Source: Minisyncoccus sp041663305 (GTDB lineage: Bacteria; Patescibacteriota; Minisyncoccia; Minisyncoccales; Minisyncoccaceae). From it: a DNA stretch of 48,075 nucleotides. Under the pieces are notes generated by a model. That model did no database searches. It had not been told where the DNA came from and saw nothing but the letters and a program-made list of their open reading frames with translations. A program made the translations under genes and the position numbers. Every line of letters starts with the position of its first letter. The stretch's first letter is position 1. Below are positions 23,858-32,396 of the stretch, one piece after another. The stretch is taken from NCBI GenBank assembly GCA_041663305.1, contig JBAYMT010000006.1, forward strand, positions 1 to 48,075. Reading direction: 5' to 3'.

Positions 23858-23889
23858 CTCGTTAATTAATATCGAGAACTTAAAAGAAG

Positions 23890-23928
23890 CGAAGTCTCCT
23901 TATTTAGATTTAGGGACTTCGTTTTTTT
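23890..23928 (+). terminator. Terminator-like hairpin in the helicase leader (possible attenuator)
   Basis: CGAAGTC (23890-23896) plus CC pairs with GG plus GACTTCG (23915-23921), followed by seven Ts, ending 11 bases before the ATG at 23939. It lies downstream of the only promoter and no gene precedes it on this strand, so it probably attenuates the helicase mRNA. Confidence 0.6.
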
Positions 23929-23938
23929 ATTAATTTTT

Positions 23939-25255
23939 ATGCAAACTAGAATAAAACAATCAAAAATGTTTCGCAAGCCCGAAACTAAGCCATATTTTTC
24001 TAAGAATAGAAAAAATGCAACCAAGAGCAATTTTGGAAAAGGGACAATAGCTTCTGCGGCTGATAGCAGAAACAGTAATAAGATACCAAAACCGTTTTTT
24101 GGAAATAAAAAAGGGAGGTTTGTCGCTAAAAAAAGTAATAAGTTTTCTGGAAGCAGAATAGATGTTTCAAGATTTATCCAGAAGTGCAGTATAGAAGATG
24201 ATAAGGAGGAGCCATATGTTCCAAGCAATAGGTTTGTTGATTTTGATGTAGATCAGAGATTGAAAGACAATATTGTTAAAAAAGGATATATTAATCCTAC
24301 TCCTATTCAGGACAAAGCTATTCCTGCGGTACTTCAGGGGAAAGACGTGGTGGGTATTGCCAACACCGGAACAGGAAAGACTGCTGCTTTTTTGATACCA
24401 GGCATAAATGATATACTTCTGAACAAAAGGAATAAGACAATAATCATTGTTCCAACTCGTGAACTTGCAGAGCAGATCCAGAAAGAATTCAGGGACTTTG
24501 CTTATGGATTAAAATTATTTTCTGTTTTATGTATTGGAGGAACAAGCGTGAGAAACCAATTTTTTGAATTAAAAAGAGGTTATGATTTCATAATAGGCAC
24601 TCCGGGCAGGATAAAAGATATGGTGCAGAGAAAAGCTATCAATATGTCGGAATTCAGAACAGTCGTACTGGACGAGGCAGACAGGATGCTTGATATGGGA
24701 TTTATTGATGATATAAAATTTTTGGTTTCGCAAATGCCAGAAAACAAAAAAGCGCTATGCTTTTCGGCAACGTTTCCATTGGAAATAGAATCTTTGGTGA
24801 AGAAATTTTTAAAAGACCCAGAAAAGATATCGGTAAAGAAAAGCGATTCTTTGAAAAATGTTGATCAGGATGTTGTGCGTGTGTCTGATAAGAATAAGAA
24901 GCTAGATATGCTTTGCGATTTACTGAAAGGTAAACAATTCAATAAAGTAATAATATTTGGAAAGACAAAGCATGGAGTAGAAAAACTTTCTATTGCCTTA
25001 AATCAAAAAGGATTTAAGTCCGAATCAATACATGGCGACAAAAGCCAGGTAAAAAGACAGAGAGCTTTGAAGTTTTTTAAGGAAGATAAAGTTAATATCT
25101 TGGTTGCTACAGATGTTGCCGCAAGGGGAATAGATATTGATGATATAAGCCATGTCATAAATTATGACATTCCGGCAACATATGAGGATTATATCCACAG
25201 GATTGGCAGAACTGGAAGGGCGAACAAAAAAGGAAACGCAATAACATTTATATAG
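23939..25255 (+). CDS. DEAD-box ATP-dependent RNA helicase
   Basis: A 438-residue RNA helicase. A basic, low-complexity N-terminus (1-95, rich in K, N, S, F) precedes the core: Q-motif INPTPIQ (118-124), motif I ANTGTGKT (141-148), Ia PTRELAEQ (172-179), II DEAD (245-248), III SAT (276-278) and VI HRIGRTGR (420-427). It stops about 11 residues after motif VI, so the basic tail that many RhlE/CsdA proteins carry at the C-terminus is at the N-terminus instead. It probably unwinds structured mRNA or rRNA during ribosome assembly or cold stress. Its leader contains a terminator-like hairpin. Confidence 0.93.
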   Translation: MQTRIKQSKMFRKPETKPYFSKNRKNATKSNFGKGTIASAADSRNSNKIPKPFFGNKKGRFVAKKSNKFSGSRIDVSRFIQKCSIEDDKEEPYVPSNRFVDFDVDQRLKDNIVKKGYINPTPIQDKAIPAVLQGKDVVGIANTGTGKTAAFLIPGINDILLNKRNKTIIIVPTRELAEQIQKEFRDFAYGLKLFSVLCIGGTSVRNQFFELKRGYDFIIGTPGRIKDMVQRKAINMSEFRTVVLDEADRMLDMGFIDDIKFLVSQMPENKKALCFSATFPLEIESLVKKFLKDPEKISVKKSDSLKNVDQDVVRVSDKNKKLDMLCDLLKGKQFNKVIIFGKTKHGVEKLSIALNQKGFKSESIHGDKSQVKRQRALKFFKEDKVNILVATDVAARGIDIDDISHVINYDIPATYEDYIHRIGRTGRANKKGNAITFI

Positions 25256-25279
25256 AAATCGGCAATCGCCGATTTTTTT
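25256..25279 (+). terminator. Intrinsic terminator of the DEAD-box gene
   Basis: AAATCGGC (25256-25263) pairs with GCCGATTT (25268-25275) followed by Ts. Confidence 0.85.
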
Positions 25280-25306
25280 GCTACATTTATCTTAGTGTTA
25301 TATAAT
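25278..25306 (+). promoter_or_regulatory. Sigma70-like promoter just before the direct repeat
   Basis: TTGCTA (25278-25283), 17-base spacer, TATAAT (25301-25306). Its transcript would start at about 25313 and run straight into the hairpin of the direct repeat, giving a very short RNA or an attenuated leader. Confidence 0.5.
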
Positions 25307-25316
25307 AGTAAATAAA

Positions 25317-25349
25317 GAGCAGATTAAGGCCACCTGAAAGGGTGGTTTT
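25317..25349 (+). repeat. Left direct repeat (33 bp) with terminator-like hairpin, flanks R-M module
   Basis: gagcagattaaggccacc, then CCACC/GGTGG closing a short GAA-containing loop, then TTTT. Nearly identical to 28477-28508 (one extra A and one T/C change). Confidence 0.75.
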
Positions 25350-25408
25350 AGCGTGAAATATGTAGTGGCGAAATCTTTTTTTGCAGCTGATTTTTAGGAA
25401 AATCGGTT

Positions 25409-25437
25409 TTGTATAAAGTTTTGACCAATGGTATAAT
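25409..25437 (+). promoter_or_regulatory. Promoter of the restriction-modification module
   Basis: TTGTAT (25409-25414), 17-base spacer, TATAAT (25432-25437) with an extended TG; about 80 bases of leader before the ATG at 25524. Confidence 0.65.
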
Positions 25438-25523
25438 ATAGCTAATAATTTAGATAGTTTTACTTATATGTAGAAACTTACAGAAATTGTAAAAGAGTCT
25501 AATGGCTTAATAAAACAAGGTTT

Positions 25524-26480
25524 ATGACAAAAAATGAAGCGATAATAGAGCTGGTAACAACTTTCAACATAAATTCAATTTATGCCCATAGGGTTTTTTC
25601 TCTTGCAGATAAGACTAATTTTATGGAGGATTCTTTTCGTATTATTTCGGAAAAACCAAAACCTTTTGTTAAATGGGTGGGAGGGAAAAGGCAACTTCTC
25701 GCACAATTTCGCTTAATGAATCTTTATCCACCTGAAAAATTTGATATTAAAAAAGGAAAGTATTTTGAACCTTTTGTTGGAGGAGGTGCGGTGTTTTTTG
25801 ACTTACTTCCTGAGACGGCCCATCTTTCTGATTTAAATAATGAGCTGGTCGTTACCTATAATGTTATTAAAGGTAATGTCGAAAATTTAATAAAATCGCT
25901 TAAAAAGCATAAATTAAATAAAGAGTATTTTTTGAAAATACGCTCACAAGATCCAGAAAATCTTTCCGACTTGGATGTTGCCTCTCGTTTTATTTATTTG
26001 AATAGAACTTGTTTTAATGGTATGTATCGAGTGAACAGTAAGGGTGAATTTAACGTCCCATTTGGCAAATACACTAATCCTCTCATTTGTGATGAAGATA
26101 ATCTTAGGAAAGCGTCTAAGGCCTTAAAAAATGTTGAGATAAAAAAGCAGGACTATAAAGAGGTGCTTAAAAAAGCAAAAAAAGGAGATTTTGTTTATTT
26201 TGATCCGCCGTACCATCCAGTAAGTAAAACTGCTTCATTCACTTCTTATACTAGTAAGTCATTTTTAGAAAAAGAACAGATGGAATTAAGAGATGTGTTT
26301 GTAAAATTACATGAAAGAGGTTGTTTTGTTATGCTTTCTAATTCTGACACTTCTTTTATAAACAAGATTTATTCTGAACTTAAAGGTGTTCGTATTACAA
26401 AAGTGCAAGCTAGTCGTGCTATTAACTCTAATGCTTCTAAAAGGGGGAAAATCACTGAGGTTTTGATAACTAATTATTAA
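25524..26480 (+). CDS. D12-class (Dam-like) DNA adenine-N6 methyltransferase
   Basis: A 318-residue methyltransferase of the Dam/DpnII class: FVKWVGGKRQ (48-57), AdoMet motif I FEPFVGGGAVFFDL (81-94), SRFIYLNRTCFNGMYRVNSKGEFNVPFGKY (154-183) and catalytic DPPY (227-230). Methylates adenine N6 in a short target. The first 33 residues are extra relative to the family core, and an internal ATG (residue 34) is an alternative start. It is followed after 7 bases by a nuclease gene and then a second methyltransferase. Two methyltransferases with one nuclease usually mean an asymmetric target, each enzyme protecting one strand. Confidence 0.93.
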   Translation: MTKNEAIIELVTTFNINSIYAHRVFSLADKTNFMEDSFRIISEKPKPFVKWVGGKRQLLAQFRLMNLYPPEKFDIKKGKYFEPFVGGGAVFFDLLPETAHLSDLNNELVVTYNVIKGNVENLIKSLKKHKLNKEYFLKIRSQDPENLSDLDVASRFIYLNRTCFNGMYRVNSKGEFNVPFGKYTNPLICDEDNLRKASKALKNVEIKKQDYKEVLKKAKKGDFVYFDPPYHPVSKTASFTSYTSKSFLEKEQMELRDVFVKLHERGCFVMLSNSDTSFINKIYSELKGVRITKVQASRAINSNASKRGKITEVLITNY

Positions 26481-26487
26481 ACTATTT

Positions 26488-27246
26488 ATGGCAAGTAATA
26501 GCTCTTGGGAGAAAATATTTAAGGATAATAAAATTTTAGAAAATGATTTCTCTAAACAACCTTTTTATTTATCTGCAACAGATATAAAAAAATCTGTCCA
26601 AGGTTTTAAAAACACTTCTGAAAAGGAAGTGCGAATTTTGTGCAAAATGGATACGCGCGAGAGTGTTCCCAAAATAATGAAAGAACGAGGGCTGATTTTG
26701 TTGCCTGTTAAAAATAAGTTCTATGTTATTGTGAAAGGAGAAGGTTATGTGGATATTCCTGATATTAAAGGTGAGGCAGAAGTATATAAGACAAAGCTTG
26801 GTTTTAATCTAGATACAACAAAAATAGGTAATTCAGAAATGCAGCATCTTGATTTTGCTTATGCTTCAAGTCTAATTAGAACTTTCATGGAAGATCCGAG
26901 CCTTGTTCTTACCATTCGTGGTAGAAAATATACCCCTGAGTTTACTTTTAAAATAGGTGATAATACAGTTGAGACAAAAGGGGTTCAAACGGAGGTGGAC
27001 GCTGGCTATGAAGGAAAAGATAAGGTCGTTTTAATTGAAGCGAAGAATTCATCTACGAAAAACACAATAATTAGACAGCTATATTACCCTTATAGGCAGT
27101 GGTCGGAACATACAAAGAAAAAAGTTTTTCTATTGTTTTTTGAGAAAAGAATTGACGAATACCTAATTTGGCAATACGAATTTACTGATAAAAATAATTA
27201 CGACTCAATAAAACTTGTAAAGGCAAAGAAGTATAAGATTAAATGA
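26488..27246 (+). CDS. Type II restriction endonuclease, PD-(D/E)XK type
   Basis: A 252-residue protein. The C-terminal half has a PD-(D/E)XK core: TKGVQTEVDAGYEGKDKVVLIEAKNSS with D171, E184 and K186, followed by the helix RQLYYPYRQW (196-205), which carries the Gln seen after the core in many such nucleases. The N-terminal half (1-145) probably reads the target. It lies between the two methyltransferase genes, overlapping the second by 4 bases (ATGA). Its exact restriction family and recognition site are not recognisable by eye. Function as the cognate nuclease is a strong inference from motif plus context. Confidence 0.82.
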   Translation: MASNSSWEKIFKDNKILENDFSKQPFYLSATDIKKSVQGFKNTSEKEVRILCKMDTRESVPKIMKERGLILLPVKNKFYVIVKGEGYVDIPDIKGEAEVYKTKLGFNLDTTKIGNSEMQHLDFAYASSLIRTFMEDPSLVLTIRGRKYTPEFTFKIGDNTVETKGVQTEVDAGYEGKDKVVLIEAKNSSTKNTIIRQLYYPYRQWSEHTKKKVFLLFFEKRIDEYLIWQYEFTDKNNYDSIKLVKAKKYKIK

Positions 27247-27995
27247 CACCTCAAAAAGATTTAAAACTTCATCCCGAAAACTTTGACTTGGAGTGTACGA
27301 CGGTATGGGCCTTTCCAAGGCGTGGCAATTGGGCAACCCACACTTCGGATTGGCGTGGTAATTGGTCACCCGAAGTGGTGCGTAATCTTATTTTAAGATA
27401 CTCAAAGGAAAAGGATCATTTGCTTGACTGTATGATTGGTGGAGGAACTACGGCGATAGAAGCAAAAATTTTGAATCGCCATATTACTTGCGTCGATATT
27501 AATGAGGAGGCATTGGAAAGAACTAAAAAGTGTCTTGAATTTGAAACAAGTAACGAGTCAAAACAAAGGGTGATTAAATGCGATGCAAGAAATATGAATT
27601 TTATTAAAGACGCTGAAATTGATTTTGTTTTAACTCATCCTCCATATGCAGATATTATAAAATACAGTGAAGGTAAAATTGAAGAAGATTTGTCGAATAT
27701 ACACAATATAGATGTTTTTGTTGATGAGATGGAAAAAGTTGCAAAAGAATTATTTAGAGTTTTAAATAAGGGGAAATATTGTGCGATTTTGATAGGAGAT
27801 ACGCGCAGGAGTAAAATGTATCAACCCCTCGCTTTTAAAGTGATGCAAAAATTTTTAGATGTAGGTTTTGTTTTAAAGGAGGACATAATAAAAAGACAAT
27901 TTAATTGCAAGGCAACAGGATTTTGGGTCACAAAATCAAAGGAATCAAATTTTTTACTAATAATGCATGAGCATCTTTTTGTATTCCAAAAATAG
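27243..27995 (+). CDS. DNA methyltransferase (N6-adenine / N4-cytosine, beta-like order)
   Basis: A 250-residue enzyme. The N-terminus SVWSFP-type segment reads TTVWAFPRRGNWATH and WRGNWSPEVVRNLI (19-50), as in many restriction-associated methyltransferases. AdoMet motif I LLDCMIGGGTTAIEA (60-74), CVDINEEAL (83-91) and catalytic motif LTHPPYADI (130-138), a TxPPY variant of (D/N/S)PP(Y/W). There is no separate target-recognition domain of any size. Partner to the Dam-like enzyme at 25524, protecting the other strand of an asymmetric site (inference). Confidence 0.88.
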   Translation: MTPQKDLKLHPENFDLECTTVWAFPRRGNWATHTSDWRGNWSPEVVRNLILRYSKEKDHLLDCMIGGGTTAIEAKILNRHITCVDINEEALERTKKCLEFETSNESKQRVIKCDARNMNFIKDAEIDFVLTHPPYADIIKYSEGKIEEDLSNIHNIDVFVDEMEKVAKELFRVLNKGKYCAILIGDTRRSKMYQPLAFKVMQKFLDVGFVLKEDIIKRQFNCKATGFWVTKSKESNFLLIMHEHLFVFQK

Positions 27996-28059
27996 CTTCT
28001 GGAGTAGAGTTTAAAACTAATTGTATTCATCATTAATATTTCATTAACACAAAGAAATT

Positions 28060-28464
28060 ATGAGTGCTGATATCAAAGAATTGTACATATCAAAAATAAA
28101 TCCTGATTTTAAGGAAGTTGTCAAAAAATTAATCAAGATTATAGAATCCACAGACAAAAACCTTGATTGCGAGATTAAGTGGGGGAGATTGACATATGGT
28201 ATTTTGGGAGACTATCATCATTGGATTTGTGGAATAGACCAAACTAAAAAATCCATTAATTTAATTTTTCATTTTGGTGGAATTCTAGATGACAAGAATA
28301 AAAATTTTATAGCTGGTAATAGCTTTTTCTTGAGAAAGCTAGAATATTTACAAGTTAGTGATATCAACGAAACAGTTGTTAAAGATTTCGTTAAGCAAGC
28401 AATCAGCAAGCTAGATTATTTTAAAAACAACTGGAAAGAACTGAATAAGAATTCAAAACTTTAA
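28060..28464 (+). CDS. DUF1801-like (YdhG) small protein
   Basis: A 134-residue soluble protein with YISKINPDFKEVVKKLIKIIE, the core EIKWGRLTYGILGDYHHWICGI, INLIFHFGGIL and a C-terminal helix ETVVKDFVKQAISKLDYFKNNW. This fits the DUF1801/YdhG fold (frataxin-like in shape; function not settled). It lies within the segment bounded by the 32-33 bp repeats, 64 bases after the second methyltransferase, so it may be cargo of the same unit. No motif links it to restriction. Confidence 0.7.
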   Translation: MSADIKELYISKINPDFKEVVKKLIKIIESTDKNLDCEIKWGRLTYGILGDYHHWICGIDQTKKSINLIFHFGGILDDKNKNFIAGNSFFLRKLEYLQVSDINETVVKDFVKQAISKLDYFKNNWKELNKNSKL

Positions 28465-28476
28465 TAAAGGGAATAT

Positions 28477-28508
28477 GAGCAGATTAAGGCCACCCGAAGG
28501 GTGGTTTT
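28477..28508 (+). repeat. Right direct repeat (32 bp) flanking the R-M module
   Basis: Copy of 25317-25349: gagcagattaaggccaccc, GAA, then GGGTGGTTTT. It forms the same short hairpin with a T-run and may terminate the module's transcript. Confidence 0.75.
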
Positions 28509-28847
28509 GTTCTTAATAAACCTTGACTATACTCTACAAAAAGCGCAGTATTCAATTAAAGATTTTATTTATAAAATCAAGAATCTCTAGAAGATAGTTA
28601 TTAATTTGGCATAGCTAGCTTTTCGGTACTAAAATAAACATGAGGGAAAACCATTTATTTTCAGTTAGTAGTAAGCTTTAGTGGGGTATCTCTTATCGTA
28701 AGTGTTTTGTAATAATGAGTGGCGATGATATTATCCCTATGCATTTTTATTATTATAGAGACTAGACAAGAGAAAAGGACTACAAGTTTTTTTGGGTAAT
28801 TACCTAATGTATCTAGTGAGGAGTTATAATAAAACTAAATAATCAAT
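28509..28847. other. Non-coding stretch before the DUF2130 gene
   Basis: About 340 bases without a credible gene. A small hairpin GATTTTAT/ATAAAATC is at 28561-28578. A -10-like TATAAT at 28825-28830 lies 17 bases before the ATG at 28848, with no good -35. Nothing else recognised. Confidence 0.4.
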
Positions 28848-30134
28848 ATGAGAGAAATTATATGTCCAAATTGTAAAAAAGTTTTTAAAGTCGATGAGGC
28901 TGGCTTTGCTGATATTCTCAAGCAAGTTCGTGATCATAAATTTGAAGAAGAGATACAGGAGCGACTAAATATTGCAGAAAAAGAAAAAGAAAGCGCTATT
29001 AAGTTATCTGAATTAAATCTAAAAAATACATTCCAGGTAGAATTGGCGAAAAAAGATAAAGAATTATTAGAACTAAAAGCTGAAAATGATCGTAGTCTTG
29101 CAGAGGAATTAATAAAGAAAGAGGCTGAGTTTGCTGAAATGAAATCAAAAATTGATAAAGCGGAGGTAGAAAAAAAGCTTACTGTTGCTGAAGCGGTTAA
29201 AAAAATTGAAAAGGAACGAAATGATTTGACTAATGATTTACAAAGGAAAGAAACCGAAAAACAACTATTAGAAAAATCATTGATTGAAAGATATTCTGCT
29301 GAACTTAAGACTAAAGATGACATTATCAAAATGAAAGAAGATGAAATCGCTCTTCGTAAAGATATGAAGCTCAAGCTTTCAACTAAAATGGTTGGGGAAA
29401 CACTTGAACAGCATTGCGAAACAGAATTTAATAAGCTTCGTGCGACCGCTTTTCAGAACGCCTATTTTGAAAAAGATAATGACTCAAAAACTGGAAGTAA
29501 AGGTGATTACATTTATAGAGAAGCTGATGAGATTGGAAATGAAATTACTTCAATCATGTTTGAAATGAAGAACGAGGGTGACGAAACTGCTACAAAAAAA
29601 AGGAACGAGGATTTTTTGAGAGAATTAGACAAAGATCGTACTGAAAAAAAATGCGAATACGCCGTTCTAGTTTCGCTCTTAGAAGCGGAAAATGAACTAT
29701 ACAACACAGGGATTGTAGACGTTTCTTATAAATATCCAAAAATGTATGTTGTTCGTCCACAATTTTTTATTCCAATAATTACATTACTACGCAATGCGGC
29801 GATGAACTCTTTAAAATATAAAGCGGAGCTTGCTTTAGTTAGGAGTCAAAATATTGATATTACAAACTTTGAGGATGATATAAATAAATTTAAGGAAGGA
29901 TTTGCTAAAAACTATCAGTTCGCTTCTAATCGGTTTAAAATTGCCATAGAAGAAATTGATAAAACAATAGATCATCTCCAAAAAACCAAGGATGCTCTTT
30001 TATCGTCTGAAAATAATCTTCGTCTTGCTAATAATAAGGCAGAAGATTTGACTATAAAAAAATTAACACGTGGAAACCCTACAATGATAGTTAAATTTGA
30101 AGAGCTATCTAATTATTCCAAAAAAGATGAATAA
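28848..30134 (+). CDS. DUF2130 protein, putative PD-(D/E)XK nuclease
   Basis: A 428-residue protein. It opens with a half zinc ribbon CPNCKKVF (C6, C9), followed by a long coiled coil (about 28-178) and then the DUF2130 core. In the core, GETLEQHCETEFN (183-195, E186), GSKGDYIYRE (216-225, D220) and IMFEMKNEGDE (236-246, E239 and K241) line up as an E...D...ExK active site of the PD-(D/E)XK type. The nuclease reading is mine from the motif; DUF2130 has no settled activity that I know of. The gene overlaps the following ATPase by 8 bases, and the pair lies in a defence-rich stretch, suggesting a two-component anti-phage system. Confidence 0.8.
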   Translation: MREIICPNCKKVFKVDEAGFADILKQVRDHKFEEEIQERLNIAEKEKESAIKLSELNLKNTFQVELAKKDKELLELKAENDRSLAEELIKKEAEFAEMKSKIDKAEVEKKLTVAEAVKKIEKERNDLTNDLQRKETEKQLLEKSLIERYSAELKTKDDIIKMKEDEIALRKDMKLKLSTKMVGETLEQHCETEFNKLRATAFQNAYFEKDNDSKTGSKGDYIYREADEIGNEITSIMFEMKNEGDETATKKRNEDFLRELDKDRTEKKCEYAVLVSLLEAENELYNTGIVDVSYKYPKMYVVRPQFFIPIITLLRNAAMNSLKYKAELALVRSQNIDITNFEDDINKFKEGFAKNYQFASNRFKIAIEEIDKTIDHLQKTKDALLSSENNLRLANNKAEDLTIKKLTRGNPTMIVKFEELSNYSKKDE

Positions 30135-32319
30135 ATTAAAAGTTGAATTACAGTATTGTTATGGAATAAAAAAACTTAACCACGAGTTTGATTTTAAATG
30201 TAAAACTTTCGTGATTTATGCTCCAAATGGAGTGATGAAAACTTCGTTTGCAAAAACCTTTAAAGATTTAGCGAAAGGAGAAAAAACAAAAGATCTGATT
30301 TATCCAGAAAGAACCACTGTCAGAGAGATCAAAAACGAGAGTAATGTTGAAATATCGAAGGAGGAGGTTTTTGTTATCGAGCCATATAAAGAAGATTATT
30401 TTTCCGATAAAGAATCTACTCTTGTTGTAGAAAAAGAGCTAAAGGAGCAATACGAGAAAATATATCGTGATTTAGATGAGGAGAAAAGTAGTTTTATTAA
30501 AAATTTAAAATTAGTATCTCAAAGCACTGACTGCGAGGAGGAGATAATATCAACATTTTTAGAAAGTAATAAAGATGCATTATTTGATATTTTAGAGAGA
30601 ATTTTTCCTTCTGTAGACGATTTTCATACGAAATATTCTTTTAGATACAATGTTATTTTTGACAAAAAAGGAAATGTTAAAAAGTTTTTAGATAAATATA
30701 GTAAAACTTTAGACGAGTATATCAAACAATATGATTCTCTTGTTTCTAAATCCATATTCTTTAAAAAGTCTTTAAATACTTTTGGAACATACCAAGCGAA
30801 TGAATTACTAAAATCAATAGAAGATAATTCCTTTTTTGAGGCTGGTCACTCTATTAATTTATCAAATAATTTAAAGATTAGTTCTGCTGAGGATTTAAAA
30901 GAGTTACTGGATTCGGAGATGAAAAAGATTATAAACGATGAGAAATTAAAGGAAATATTTGAAACTATAGACAAAGCTATTGGGCAGAATGCTGAGTTGC
31001 GTGCATTCAAGGAAGTTATAGGAGGTGATAATTCACTCATTGTTAATCTTAAGGATTATGAACTTTTCAGGAAAAAAGTTTGGCTTGGTTATCTTTCCCA
31101 GATGAAAAATAATATGCAAACTCTACTTGATTTTTATACAGCAAAGAAAGAAGAATTGTCTGAGATCATAAAATTAGCTGGAGATACTGCAACTGAATGG
31201 GAGTCAGCAGCGAAAGAGTTTAACAATAGATTTATTGGTTTGCCATTTAAAATAGAAATAAAAAATAAGGAGGATGTAATTTTAAAAACTAACGCTCCTG
31301 TTTCAGAATTTATTTTCGATGATTCTGAAAAAAGGAATGTTAATAGAGAGGAACTTTTGGGAGTGTTAAGTCGAGGAGAGAGAAGGGCTTTATATATACT
31401 AAATATTATATTTGAAATTAAGGCTAGGAAAAAAGCGAATCAAAAAACTCTGCTTATTGTTGATGATATTGCTGATTCTTTCGATTATAAAAATAAATAT
31501 GCAATCGTTGAGTATCTAAAAGAAATTTCTGGAGACGATAATTTTTATTCAATAATTTTAACGCATAATTTTGATTTTTTTAGAACGATTCAGTCAAGAA
31601 TTCTGCAAGATAATAAGTGGGAATATTCTTTTGTTGCAGAAAGACTAAAAAATGAAATTAAATTAGTTAAAGCAGGGACTAAGAATGTTACCGATCCATT
31701 TACCATTTGGAGAGCAGGTGTTAATAATAATGAAAAGCACTTAATTGCTTGTATTCCTTTTGTCCGCAATTTGATTGAATTCAAGGATGGGCAAAATAAT
31801 GACTATAAGACTTTAACCCATATTCTTCACAGGAAACTTCAGGATGGAGATATTAAGGCAACTGGAGATGTTACAATTGCTGATTTGCAAATTCCTTTTT
31901 CAAATATTCTATCTAATATTTCATTTACATTTACGGATACAAGCAGGAAGATAGTTAGTGTTATTGAGGAGCAAATCACAGCAATAAAGGGTGCAGAAAA
32001 TTCTGATTCTATTGTCCTTGAAGATAAAATAATTCTTGCTATAGGGATTAGACTGAAAGCGGAAGAGTATATGTGGTCAAAAGTATCGAAACAGGAGAAA
32101 ATTTCAGGAAGCCAAACAGGCAAACTTTTTCAGAGATATAAGGAAGAGTTTGGGCAAAACAAGACTCATGACGACATAATAAGAATATTAGAAAGTGTAA
32201 ATATAATGACTCCTGAGAATATACATTTGAATTCTTTTATGTACGAACCGATTCTAGATATGAACATAGATGAATTAAAGAGCTTGCATGATAAGGTTTG
32301 TAGTTTAGTAGATGATTAA
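30127..32319 (+). CDS. PrrC/RloC-like (AAA_13-type) ATPase
   Basis: A 730-residue protein with an ABC/SMC-like ATPase split by a helical insert. Walker A APNGVMKTS (32-40), helical middle (about 110-390), ABC-like signature LSRGERRAL (414-422), Walker B LLIVDDIADSFD (442-453, D446/D447 where SMC-type proteins have DE) and H-loop LTHNFDF (478-484). This is the layout of PrrC, RloC and related phage-exclusion ATPases. The C-terminal domain (about 500-730) is unassigned and could be the effector. I chose the ATG at 30127, overlapping the DUF2130 stop, over an upstream TTG. The overlap implies coupled translation and a complex. Confidence 0.82.
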   Translation: MNKLKVELQYCYGIKKLNHEFDFKCKTFVIYAPNGVMKTSFAKTFKDLAKGEKTKDLIYPERTTVREIKNESNVEISKEEVFVIEPYKEDYFSDKESTLVVEKELKEQYEKIYRDLDEEKSSFIKNLKLVSQSTDCEEEIISTFLESNKDALFDILERIFPSVDDFHTKYSFRYNVIFDKKGNVKKFLDKYSKTLDEYIKQYDSLVSKSIFFKKSLNTFGTYQANELLKSIEDNSFFEAGHSINLSNNLKISSAEDLKELLDSEMKKIINDEKLKEIFETIDKAIGQNAELRAFKEVIGGDNSLIVNLKDYELFRKKVWLGYLSQMKNNMQTLLDFYTAKKEELSEIIKLAGDTATEWESAAKEFNNRFIGLPFKIEIKNKEDVILKTNAPVSEFIFDDSEKRNVNREELLGVLSRGERRALYILNIIFEIKARKKANQKTLLIVDDIADSFDYKNKYAIVEYLKEISGDDNFYSIILTHNFDFFRTIQSRILQDNKWEYSFVAERLKNEIKLVKAGTKNVTDPFTIWRAGVNNNEKHLIACIPFVRNLIEFKDGQNNDYKTLTHILHRKLQDGDIKATGDVTIADLQIPFSNILSNISFTFTDTSRKIVSVIEEQITAIKGAENSDSIVLEDKIILAIGIRLKAEEYMWSKVSKQEKISGSQTGKLFQRYKEEFGQNKTHDDIIRILESVNIMTPENIHLNSFMYEPILDMNIDELKSLHDKVCSLVDD

Positions 32320-32396
32320 TATTACAAATCTTTTGTTTTAACGCCCTTTAAATTCTTTAGGTTTTCTGGTAGAGTGTAATTAACAATTTAATATTA

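Noticed and set aside
28934..29350. Ser/Phe-rich reading frame opposite the DUF2130 coiled coil
   Set aside because: This is the complement of a Lys/Glu-rich coding stretch, a common artefact.
30097..30126. Upstream TTG start for the PrrC/RloC-like ATPase
   Set aside because: The added ten residues overlap the DUF2130 coding end deeply; the ATG at 30127 gives a normal start just before strand 1 of the ATPase.
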